In this document: positions 1 to 8,270 of the stretch, piece by piece | Position numbering within the stretch: the stretch's first letter is position 1 | How the letters are laid out: each line of letters begins with the position of its first letter | Assembly (NCBI GenBank): GCA_016790225.1 | Contig: JAEUOZ010000047.1 | Coordinates: forward strand, 1-22,773 | Direction of reading: 5' to 3' | Source: Rubrivivax sp. | GTDB lineage: Bacteria > Pseudomonadota > Gammaproteobacteria > Burkholderiales > Burkholderiaceae | Length of the DNA: 22,773 nucleotides | The notes under the pieces: generated by a model | Databases searched by the model: none | Told to the model about the DNA's origin: nothing | What the model saw: the letters and a program-made list of their open reading frames with translations, nothing else | Translations under genes and position numbers: made by a program

Positions 1-223
1 ACGTGGCGCTCGCCGTGCGGTTGCCGGCGTTGGCGCTGTCGAAGGTGCCGGTGGCGGCCACGATCAAGGTCTCGCTACCTGCCAGGCCGCTGAGTGTGCC
101 CGCGGTGAAGCTGGCAGCTGTGGTGCCGTCGTAGCTGCGGCTGTTCGCGCTGGTGCCGCTGATGCTCAGCGCCGCGGGTGTGATCGTCGCGGCATGTCCG
201 GTGGTGCCGGCCTGGTTGTAGTT
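1..223 (-). pseudogene. In-frame continuation of tpsA beyond its stop codon (partial, cut by window start)
   Basis: After the TAA at 226-224, the same frame stays open to base 1 and encodes the rest of repeat 6 (NYNQAGTTGHAATITPAA) followed by 56 residues of a seventh unit beginning LSISGTSANSRSYDGTT. The match to the other units is in phase, so this is former or actual tpsA coding sequence, not chance. The seventh unit is more diverged than units 1-4 (SANSRS, AASF and LIVA variants), which could mean relaxed selection or simply an older repeat. The true end of the gene lies outside the window. Confidence 0.85.
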
Positions 224-1699
224 TTAAGCCAGGCCGGTGCCGTTGGACAGTGTGTACGTCGCGTTGGCCGTGCGGCTGCCAGCGTTGGCGCTGTCGAAGG
301 TACCGGTGGCGGCCACGTTCAAGGTCTCGCTGCCCAGCAGGCCGCTGAGCGTGCCGGCGGTGAGGGTGGCGGCCGTGGTGCCGTCGTAGCTGCGGCTGGC
401 GGCGGTGGTGCCGCTGATGCTCAGTGCCAAGGGGGTGATCCACGCTTGAGGCATGAACGCGCTCGGCAGGATGTAGTTGGAAGCCAGGCCCGTGCCGTCG
501 GACAGTGTGTAAGTCACGGTGGCCAGGCGCAGGCCGGCATTGGCACTGTCGAAGCTGCCGGTTGCGGCCACGTTCAAGGTCTCGCTGCCCACCAGTCCCG
601 CGAGCGTGCCCGGGGTGAGGGTAGCGGCCGTGGTGCCGTCGTAGCTGCGGCTGGCGGCAGTGGTGCCGCTGATCATCAGCAAGGTGGGTGTGATCGTCGC
701 AGCGTGTCCGGTGGTGCCCGCCAGCGTGTAGTTGGCAGCCAGGCCGGTGCCATTTGACAGCGTGTAGCTCGCGCTGGCCGTGCGGTTGCCGGCGTTGGCG
801 CTGTCGAAGGTGCCGGTGGCGGACACGCTCAAGGTCTCGCTGCCCAGCAGGCCACTCAGCGTGCCAGCGGTGAGGGTGGCGGCCGTCGTGCCGTCATAGC
901 TACGGCCGGCGGCCGTGGTGCCGCTGATGCTCAGCGCCAGGGGCGTGATCGTCGCGGCATGTCCCGTGGTGCCGGCGAGTGTGTAGTTCGAAGCCAGGCC
1001 CGTGCCGTTGGACAGCGTGTACGTTGCGCTGGCCGTGCGGCTGCCGGCATTGGCACTGTCGAAGCTGCCCGTGGCGGACACGTTCAAGGTCTCGCTGCCC
1101 AGCAGGCCGCTGAGCGTGCCTGCAGTCATCGTGGCGGCCGTGGTGCCGTCATAGCTGCGGCCGGCTGCGGTGGTGCCGCTGATGCTCAGCGCCAGGGGCG
1201 TGATGGTCGCGGCATGGCCGGTCGTGCCCGCCAAGGTGTAGTTGACAGCCAGGCCCGTGCCGTCGGACAGCGTGTAGGCCGCGCTGGCCGTGCGGTTGCC
1301 GGCATTGGCGCTGTCGAAGGTGCCGGTGGCGGCCACGTTCAAGGTCTCGCTGCCCACCATGCCGCTGAGCGTGCCTGCGGTGAGCGTGGCGGCCGTCGTG
1401 CCGTCATAGCTGCGGCCAGATGCCGTGGTGCCGCTGATGCTCAGGGCCACGGGCGTGATGGTCGCTGTGTGCCCGGTGGTGCCCGCCAGGGTGTAGTTGG
1501 CAGCCAGGCCCGTGCCGTTGGACAGCGTGTACGTCGCGCTGGCCGTGCGGCTTCCGGCATTGGCGCTGTCAAAGGTGCCGGTGGCGGCCACGTTCAGGGT
1601 CTCGCTGCCGACCAGGCCGCTGAGCGTGCCTGCGGTGAGCGTGGCGGCCGTGGTGCCGTTGTAGCTGCGGCCAGCGGCCGTGGTGCCACTGATGCTCAG
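1..1699 (-). repeat. Tandem 255-bp (85-codon) YDG-domain array in tpsA
   Basis: Six complete units occupy 1699-170 and a seventh, partial one 169-1. The conserved LSIS(G)-encoding segment recurs at exact 255-base spacing (plus-strand gatgctcag or a variant at 161, 416, 671, 926, 1181, 1436 and 1691). Each unit reads roughly LSISGTTAA-RSYDGTTAAT-LTAGTLSG-GSETLNV-ATGTFDSANAG-RTA-ATYTLS-GTGLA-NYTLAGTTGH-ATITP. This resembles the YDG domains found near the C-termini of large haemagglutinin-like adhesins. Unit 5 (679-425) has a different tail (NYILPSAFMPQAWITP) and unit 6 (424-170) carries the TAA. More diverged YDG-like domains precede the array at about residues 1850, 1960 and 2070. Confidence 0.95.
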
Positions 1700-4600
1700 C
1701 ACCGCAGGCGTGATCGTGCCCGAGACGGTGAGGGAACTGACGGTGTAATTGCTGGCGTCTGCCCCTGTCAGCGAGAGTCCAGTGACTTGAACCGGCTTGC
1801 CCACACCGGCGTTGGCATCAGCGAAGTTGGCGCTGGTGACCGAGCCGGAGACCTGCACGTCGTCAGGCTGCGCGCCGCCGCTGCTGTTGAAGATGCTGGT
1901 CAACGGGTTTCCCGCCGTGGGTGATCCGTTGATCGTGGCCAGCGTGGTGCCGTCATAGCTGCGCGTGGCCACGGTCAAGCCACCCACCAGCGGCCTGGGT
2001 GTGATGACGGCCGGCGCGGTGTTGAGGTTGTTGATCTGGATCTGGTAGTCGGTGGGCAGGCCGCCGCCAACGATGTTGGTGGCCACAAAGGGCCCCGACA
2101 CTTCGATGTGGGTGACTGTGCCGACCCCGGCGGCTGGGGACCATGTGTTGATGTCGATGAACCGGGCCGTCGCCCCGTTCGCGGTATCGGGCACGATGCT
2201 CAGCGTATCGGGCGCCGGCGCCTGGAAGCCGGGAATCGTCCACTGCGGAATCCAGCCCAAGGGGGCCGCTTCGGTGCCGTCGTAGACCTTGGTGACGGTG
2301 GTCTGCGCAAGGTCCACCTGCAGGCTGAAGGGCATGATGAATCCCGCGCCTGTGAACGTGGTTGGGCCGGCTGCAGGCTCGTTCAGATAACCGTAAACCG
2401 GCTTGCTGCCAGTGGCTGGGCTGCTGCGCACGCCACCGGGCGCCACGGTGACGATGATGTCCTTGTTGATGGCATTGTTGGACGGGTCCAACTCCACGTG
2501 GCGGTTGGGATAAGCGGCCGTCACGTTCAGCACATCGCCGCCCAGCAGGCCGGAGATGGTGTACGGCGTGCCGAGCGCGGTGGTGCCGTCGTAGGTCTTG
2601 AAGTCGTTGGGCGTGGGCACGGAAAGGCTCGGCGCCAGCTCGAAAACGACGGCCTTGCCGGGGCCTTGGTTGGCCTGATCGCGCACGGTCTGGCCTTGCA
2701 GGGTCTGGCCGAAGACCTTGCCGTATTCCTTGTAGTCGAAATCCAGGTTGCCGACCACGCTGGTGGCCGCATCGCGTGCGTAGACCATCCAGTTGCCGCT
2801 GCCCACGCTGAAGGGGCTGGCGCTGGCGTTGTTGATGAAGTTGCTGGCTGAGCGGATGGTGAGGTTGCCGCCGTCGGTATGGATGCGGCCGGCGCTGCCG
2901 ATGGTGATGCCCGGCCCGTTCACATTGTTGGTCTGCAGCGTCAGGTGGCCGCCAGTGCCGTTGGGGTTGTCCACCACCACCGGCGTCAAGAGATTGATCG
3001 CATCGGTGGCTTGCAGCGTCACATCGGTTCCGGCGTTCAGCATCTGCGTGATGGTCATGGGCCGCATGTTGACGCTGCGGGTGCCATAGTCACCGAATCC
3101 CAGGTTGCCGTTCACCAGGCTGACGGGCTGGGTCACCTGAACCAGACCCACCTGGCTACCCGTCGACATGATGGCGCCGGTTTGCCCTTGTGCGCTGATG
3201 TAGGGCACGGCGGCTTGCCCTTGCACGCTGCTGAAGAAGGAGTTGACGCCCGAAAGATCCCCTCTCATCGCATTGGTGACGCTGTCGCCCAGGGTCACCG
3301 CGCCGTGCACCGTGCGCGGGTTGCTGCTGCTGCCGAAGTGGGGGGAGTAGGTGACGAAGATGTCGTTGCCGAGATCGGCAAAGCCGCCGGAGGACACGCG
3401 GTCCCCAGTGCTCACACCATCGCCGGCTGAAACTCCGACGAAGCTGTTGTCGGCGCTGATGTCCAATGTGCCCAGCAGCGTGGCGGCCAAGCCGCCACTG
3501 TTGGCCAGCAGGGTGGCCGCGCCCCGCGCGCCGTTTGACAAGGGGCTGCCGAGCAGCAACTTGCCATTGCCCAGCAGGACTGCCCGGCCGCCGAGTTGAT
3601 CCCCGGCGCCACCGATCAGGCTGGTGCTGGCCGACAGCGTGCCCGTGGGCGTGGTGTTGGGGGCGATCCAGGTGATGGCACCTTGGCCGCCGCTCCAGGT
3701 GGGTGTCATGAGGAGGTGTCCGCCGCCCAGGGCGAGCAAGCTGGACGCGGCTTCGCCGGTCTGCGTCTGCGCGCCGCTGGCATTGACAGGCACAGTGCGG
3801 AAGACGCCCTGCGTATTGCTGGCGTTGACCAGGCTGTTGCCCGAACCCACCACGCCGATGGGCGGATTGGTGCTGTCCACCACCGTCACGGCGCCCTTGC
3901 CGCCGTCGAAGGCGACATGGCTGATCAGTTGGCGTGTGCCCGTGAGCGGCTGCACCAGCGTGCTTGCGCCGTCGTAGCCGATGCGATCGCCCGCCTGGGC
4001 GCCCACCAGGCTGTTCTGCGCATCCAGCGTGCCGATGGGCAGGGCCGATGCGGTGTCGATCCAGGTCAGCGCGCCGGCGCCAGCCGTGTCGCCGGCCTGG
4101 GCCCGCCACTCCGGGCTGCGCAGCGCAAAGCGGCTGCCGCCCAAGGAGACAAAGGGGTTGCGTGTGGCGCTGTCATCGGGGTCGAACCGTCCCGGCTGAT
4201 TGATGACCTCGGTCACGCCCGCACCCAGGCCCACGCGATCCCCCGCGTGGCGTCCCACCAGGCTGTTGGCCGCGCCCAGGGTGCCCAACAGGTCTGCGGT
4301 GGCCGGGTCGAACAGCGTGGCGGCGCCACGCTCGCCGTTCCACATGGGGCTGAGCAGGGCGTAAGTGCTGGTGGTGCCCAGGCGCACCACGGGCTGGTGC
4401 AGCGGTTCGAGGTTTTGCCACGAGGGAAACAGCCCGTTGCCCAGCTTGTCGCCCGCGCTGGCGCCCACCAGGCTGTTGCTGGCGGAGAGGCTGCCGATCA
4501 GGCGCGTGGCGGCATTGCCCGGGGTGACGAAGGTGGCGGCGCCGGCGTTGCCATTCCATTGCGGGCTGAGCAGGATGGCGCGGTTGCTGCCGACACTGAA

Positions 4601-7600
4601 GAAGCCGCCGGAGCCGATGTTGTCCCCCGATTGGCCGACCAGCGCGGTGGATGAGGACACGGCCGGGGCGGCCAGCGTCGAGGCATTCACGCGCAGCACG
4701 GCACCTTCGTTGGAGCCCCAGTTGGGCAGCGCGACCGCAAAGGCGCCACTGCCCAGGGCGTGCAGCGACAGGCTTGAATCGGTAAAGGCGTTGGCCGGGT
4801 TGACTTGCCCGGTGTGAACGGCATTCGGGCCGCCCCAGAGCACGCTGCGAACGTTGCCGTTGGCAGACAGGCCGTTTTGAAGGTTCAGCGCCCAATAGCC
4901 AGCGCCCAGATCCACCACCTGTGTGGGGCGGTTGACGGTATTGGACAGGCCCGAATAGTTCTCTTCCCAGGCTCCCACGACGTTGATCACGCCGCTGATG
5001 CCTGTGCCTGCGGGCCCATAGGCGAAGGCGCCCCTGCCAGTGGTGCTGAAATTGCCTTCGAAGCCGCCCTGGACCAGATACGCGCCGTTGGAGAGCACCG
5101 TCAGCCCGTTGAGTGAGTAGTTCGAAGCACCGACCAGACTGTTGGCCGAGCTCAGGTTGCCCACGGTCGGGCTGGATGTGCTGGAGAAGGTGTAGGCGCC
5201 GAGACCACCGAAGTTCGACTGCACCAGATAAGTCCCGGAGCCGAGGTCGGTCACGCCGCTGCCGACGCGGGCGTTGGAGGCCGTGCCCACCAAGGCATTG
5301 CCGGCGGCAGGCGCCGCCAGCGAGCCGCGCAAGGTGGTGGCGAAATCGGTGTTGAAGGGCACCAGCCGCGCATAACCGCGGGTGCCGTTCCATTCGGGAT
5401 CGGCAACGACCAGATCGCCGCTGCTCAGCTGCGTGAAGACGCGGGCCTCCACGCCACCCAACAGCAAGGCATTGCTGCTGTTGATGCCGCCCAGCACGCC
5501 GGTGCTGGCGATGGCGGGCGTGAGCGGCACCAGGGCGCTGCTGGCGCTGGAGTTGGCCAGGCTCAACACGTAGTTGGTGCTGCCTGCGCCGCCAAACTGG
5601 ATCAGGCCTTGGCCGGCACGCCCGTCGGCGCGCAGCGCCAGGCCATAGCTGTCGTTCGCGTTGGTACCCACCATGCTGTTGGCCGAAGACACGGCGCCCA
5701 CCAGGGTGCCGTTGTCGATGAGCTGCGGGCTGATGATGGTCACCGCGCCGCGCCCGTCGTTCCAGTGTGGGCTGCCGAGCACCCAGTTGCCCGCGCCGAT
5801 GCTGTGCAGGGTGCGGCTGACGTAGGGTTCTGGGTCCGTGGTGGCGGGGTTGTTGATCAGGTCTTCGCTCGCGAAGACGCCGATAGCATCGCCGCGGGTT
5901 ACGGCGTACCAGGTCTGACTGTTGGGGATTTGAGCGTTGGCGGTACCCGCCGTACTGCCCACCATCGAGTTGGCCGGGCCCACAACACCCGCCGGCAAGG
6001 TGGTGCCGATGCCATTGGCCCTGAAGAAATGGAAGGCGCCACGCTGCAAGGTGTAGGAGTTGAAGCCGGTCTGACCCCGGTCCATCGATGCCGCGTAATA
6101 GCCACCGCCCAGGTCATCAATCGAGCCAAAGCCTCGGCCGTAGGTCGTGTCGCCGACCAGGCTGTTGCTGCTGTCCATGCGGCCGCTGGCGGGCGGGTTG
6201 GCGGCGTCGAAATACGCCACGGCGCCGACGCCGGCATTGGCGCCGCTGTTGGCAATCAGCCAGCGGCTGTTGCCCAGCGAGCGCCAGTTGGTGGTGCCGC
6301 CCGTGTCGCGCAGCGCACTGACGAGGCCGCCATTGCGCAGGAAGACATAGCCCGCACCGCTTCCAATGGCGCTCTGATCTGGGCTGAGCACCAGCAGGTT
6401 GCCGTTGCTCACGTCATGAACGGCGCGGCCGAAGCCGCTGGAGGCGGCGTCGGGGTCCACGAAGGCGGTGATCTCGAAGCCGAGGCCGGGCTCGATGATG
6501 TTGAGCACAGCGGGGTCGAGCAGCAGCTCGCCGGCCTGCACCTGCCCGCCGAAGCCCAGTTGCTGGCGTCCGGAGATTTCAACGAAGCCGCCGTTTGGCG
6601 TGTGCTTCACCCCGCCCTCGGCGCGGCGCGCATCCACCGAGCCGGTGAACAGCGTGGTGCCTTCGCTCCACACGATGGCGCGGCCCCCAGGCCCTTGCTG
6701 CGTGGCCGAGACATCGATGCTGACGGCATTGGCGTTCAGCCCTTCGGCATTGGGCATGTCGGGGTTGCGGCCCTGCAAATCGCCCCCCAGGCGCACCGAT
6801 CCACCGGCTGTGGCGCCCTGCGCCTGCACTCGCGTGGCGTACAGATCGAGCTGGCGGCCACTGACATCGATCTGGCCGCCGCGGCCCTGACTGCCGCTGG
6901 CGCTCAAGGTGCCCGAGAGGTAAGCGCCACCGCCTTCGCCCAGCGCGTGCGCCAGCGACACGCGGCCGCCATCGGTCTGGCCATCGGCACGCAGTTCGGA
7001 CTGCACAGGCATCACCGTGCGGTGTGCATTGACCGTGACGTTGCCGCCCGCGCCGGCGTTGCCCGAGGCGCTGGCCAGGCCGAAGGCGTCGTGCTGCCCG
7101 GACTGGATGTGGATGCTGCCGCCCGTGCGGCCATCGGCACGCAGTTGGCCGCTGTTGGCGATGTGGCCCTGTTCGCGCTCGCCCGTGAGCGGGTTGATGC
7201 TGATGCTGATGCTGGTGCCGGTACTGGCCACCAGCCGGATGACGCCGCCTTGATCCACCAGGCTGCTGGCGCTGACCGTGCCGCGGTTGTTGATGGCCGC
7301 ACCCAGCAGCGCATTGGCCGCCCGTGCCGTCATGATCACCTGGCCGCCTTCGGCCTGCACGAGCTGGTTGTTCTCCACCAGGGCGCGCAGGTTGGCCGGG
7401 TCCACCTGGACGCCCACGCTGCCGCCATCAAAACTGAGCGTGACGGCCTCGCCGGCGGCCAGGGCCACGGTGCCCAGCGTGGCTCGAATGGTGCCGTTGT
7501 TGACCACCTCGCTGCCCAGCAGCGCGATGCCGCCGCCCGGAGCTGCTTGCAGGCTGCCCTCGTTGACGACCTTGCCCGTGGCGTTGCCGCGGGTGAAGCG

Positions 7601-8176
7601 GTAGCGCCCGGCCTGGAAGTCGCTGTCAGTGATGTCGAGCGTGGAGGCCACGAGGCCACCGACATCCACCCGCGAGCCCTGGGTGAACATCACCCCGTTG
7701 GGGTTGACCAGGAAGACCTGCCCATTGGCCTGGATGCGGCCGGCGATCTGCGAGGCATCGCCGCCGATCACGCGGTTGAGCGTGACGGCTTGGGCGGAGG
7801 GCTGCTGGAAGCGTACCGAGGCCTGTGAGCCGACGTTGAAGCTTTGCCAGTTGATGAGCGCCTTGTCGGTGGACTGCTGGATGTCCATCGTCGAGCCTTG
7901 CCGCTGCACGCTTGCCTGGCCTTGCACCACGCGCTCTCCGGTGGGCAGGGTGGCCGCGGGCAGGGGCGTGGGCGCGGCTGAGCCTGCAGCGGCCTGCGCC
8001 AGCACGGCGGGACTTGAAAGCGCCATCGCGGCCGCTGTGACGGCAGCCGACACCGCACTCAGCGCACGGCCTGAACGGCCTTCACGGCTGGGTTTGCCGC
8101 GGCTGCAGGTGACTTCGCTCACGGCCACATAGCAGCGGCTGCGGTGGCTCCAGACGAGGCGGTGGATGTGATTCAT
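224..8176 (-). CDS. TpsA: filamentous-haemagglutinin-like two-partner secretion exoprotein, interrupted by an in-frame stop
   Basis: This is a very large secreted beta-helical exoprotein, 2650 codons to the first stop. Residues 1-60 form an extended signal peptide: the conserved start MNHIHRLVWS, a long charged region, a hydrophobic stretch and a likely cleavage at VLA|Q. The ESPR fixes the start even though no clear Shine-Dalgarno precedes it. Residues about 78-190 are the TPS/haemagglutination domain, with the NPNG motif at 158-161, which family knowledge says is recognised by TpsB. Next come glycine-rich beta-helix repeats to about 560, NSLVG repeats to about 1670, YDG-type domains from about 1850, and exact 85-residue repeats from 2160. 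I noticed no cysteine after the signal peptide, as usual for TpsA. It lies 94 bases downstream of tpsB, so the two are probably co-transcribed. Translation stops at codon 67 of an 85-codon repeat, so the C-terminus is not natural-looking. The likely role is adhesion or biofilm; the ligand is unknown. Confidence 0.93.
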   Translation of the reverse strand: MNHIHRLVWSHRSRCYVAVSEVTCSRGKPSREGRSGRALSAVSAAVTAAAMALSSPAVLAQAAAGSAAPTPLPAATLPTGERVVQGQASVQRQGSTMDIQQSTDKALINWQSFNVGSQASVRFQQPSAQAVTLNRVIGGDASQIAGRIQANGQVFLVNPNGVMFTQGSRVDVGGLVASTLDITDSDFQAGRYRFTRGNATGKVVNEGSLQAAPGGGIALLGSEVVNNGTIRATLGTVALAAGEAVTLSFDGGSVGVQVDPANLRALVENNQLVQAEGGQVIMTARAANALLGAAINNRGTVSASSLVDQGGVIRLVASTGTSISISINPLTGEREQGHIANSGQLRADGRTGGSIHIQSGQHDAFGLASASGNAGAGGNVTVNAHRTVMPVQSELRADGQTDGGRVSLAHALGEGGGAYLSGTLSASGSQGRGGQIDVSGRQLDLYATRVQAQGATAGGSVRLGGDLQGRNPDMPNAEGLNANAVSIDVSATQQGPGGRAIVWSEGTTLFTGSVDARRAEGGVKHTPNGGFVEISGRQQLGFGGQVQAGELLLDPAVLNIIEPGLGFEITAFVDPDAASSGFGRAVHDVSNGNLLVLSPDQSAIGSGAGYVFLRNGGLVSALRDTGGTTNWRSLGNSRWLIANSGANAGVGAVAYFDAANPPASGRMDSSNSLVGDTTYGRGFGSIDDLGGGYYAASMDRGQTGFNSYTLQRGAFHFFRANGIGTTLPAGVVGPANSMVGSTAGTANAQIPNSQTWYAVTRGDAIGVFASEDLINNPATTDPEPYVSRTLHSIGAGNWVLGSPHWNDGRGAVTIISPQLIDNGTLVGAVSSANSMVGTNANDSYGLALRADGRAGQGLIQFGGAGSTNYVLSLANSSASSALVPLTPAIASTGVLGGINSSNALLLGGVEARVFTQLSSGDLVVADPEWNGTRGYARLVPFNTDFATTLRGSLAAPAAGNALVGTASNARVGSGVTDLGSGTYLVQSNFGGLGAYTFSSTSSPTVGNLSSANSLVGASNYSLNGLTVLSNGAYLVQGGFEGNFSTTGRGAFAYGPAGTGISGVINVVGAWEENYSGLSNTVNRPTQVVDLGAGYWALNLQNGLSANGNVRSVLWGGPNAVHTGQVNPANAFTDSSLSLHALGSGAFAVALPNWGSNEGAVLRVNASTLAAPAVSSSTALVGQSGDNIGSGGFFSVGSNRAILLSPQWNGNAGAATFVTPGNAATRLIGSLSASNSLVGASAGDKLGNGLFPSWQNLEPLHQPVVRLGTTSTYALLSPMWNGERGAATLFDPATADLLGTLGAANSLVGRHAGDRVGLGAGVTEVINQPGRFDPDDSATRNPFVSLGGSRFALRSPEWRAQAGDTAGAGALTWIDTASALPIGTLDAQNSLVGAQAGDRIGYDGASTLVQPLTGTRQLISHVAFDGGKGAVTVVDSTNPPIGVVGSGNSLVNASNTQGVFRTVPVNASGAQTQTGEAASSLLALGGGHLLMTPTWSGGQGAITWIAPNTTPTGTLSASTSLIGGAGDQLGGRAVLLGNGKLLLGSPLSNGARGAATLLANSGGLAATLLGTLDISADNSFVGVSAGDGVSTGDRVSSGGFADLGNDIFVTYSPHFGSSSNPRTVHGAVTLGDSVTNAMRGDLSGVNSFFSSVQGQAAVPYISAQGQTGAIMSTGSQVGLVQVTQPVSLVNGNLGFGDYGTRSVNMRPMTITQMLNAGTDVTLQATDAINLLTPVVVDNPNGTGGHLTLQTNNVNGPGITIGSAGRIHTDGGNLTIRSASNFINNASASPFSVGSGNWMVYARDAATSVVGNLDFDYKEYGKVFGQTLQGQTVRDQANQGPGKAVVFELAPSLSVPTPNDFKTYDGTTALGTPYTISGLLGGDVLNVTAAYPNRHVELDPSNNAINKDIIVTVAPGGVRSSPATGSKPVYGYLNEPAAGPTTFTGAGFIMPFSLQVDLAQTTVTKVYDGTEAAPLGWIPQWTIPGFQAPAPDTLSIVPDTANGATARFIDINTWSPAAGVGTVTHIEVSGPFVATNIVGGGLPTDYQIQINNLNTAPAVITPRPLVGGLTVATRSYDGTTLATINGSPTAGNPLTSIFNSSGGAQPDDVQVSGSVTSANFADANAGVGKPVQVTGLSLTGADASNYTVSSLTVSGTITPAVLSISGTTAAGRSYNGTTAATLTAGTLSGLVGSETLNVAATGTFDSANAGSRTASATYTLSNGTGLAANYTLAGTTGHTATITPVALSISGTTASGRSYDGTTAATLTAGTLSGMVGSETLNVAATGTFDSANAGNRTASAAYTLSDGTGLAVNYTLAGTTGHAATITPLALSISGTTAAGRSYDGTTAATMTAGTLSGLLGSETLNVSATGSFDSANAGSRTASATYTLSNGTGLASNYTLAGTTGHAATITPLALSISGTTAAGRSYDGTTAATLTAGTLSGLLGSETLSVSATGTFDSANAGNRTASASYTLSNGTGLAANYTLAGTTGHAATITPTLLMISGTTAASRSYDGTTAATLTPGTLAGLVGSETLNVAATGSFDSANAGLRLATVTYTLSDGTGLASNYILPSAFMPQAWITPLALSISGTTAASRSYDGTTAATLTAGTLSGLLGSETLNVAATGTFDSANAGSRTANATYTLSNGTGLA
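3190..6440 (-). repeat. About 15 imperfect NSLVG repeats in the central part of tpsA
   Basis: The central third of TpsA is built from units of about 50-80 residues. Each ends in a motif like ANSLVG or NSMVG, often followed by AGD-(K/R)(L/V/I)G, a span containing LG-G-Y/LL, then SP-WNG-RGAATL and a GTL/GAV strand before the next NSLVG. Clear examples begin NSLVGDTTYG, NSLVGASAGD, NSLVGRHAGD and NSLVGAQAGD; weaker ones read SNALLLGG and NSFFSSVQG. The alternation of GD-loops and beta strands loosely recalls FG-GAP propeller repeats. Similar repeats occur in other large bacterial surface proteins, but I cannot assign a named family. The boundaries are approximate because the unit length varies. 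Confidence 0.75.
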
Positions 8177-8270
8177 GGTCAGAGGCTCGAAAGAGGAGTC
8201 AAGAAGGCGAGTGCCGGGTCGGACACGCCATGTGCGGGGCAGGCTGGAGCTTTTCGGCGCCAGTGGGCGC

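Noticed and set aside
1..1699. Regularly spaced repeats as a CRISPR array
   Set aside because: The period is 255 bases with conservation across the whole unit and an open coding frame; these are protein repeats.
5609..7828. Long plus-strand open frame (739 codons) opposite tpsA
   Set aside because: Its Ala/Gly/Arg/His-rich product has no domain, and it mirrors the opposite-strand codons of a well-supported TPS exoprotein in GC-rich DNA.
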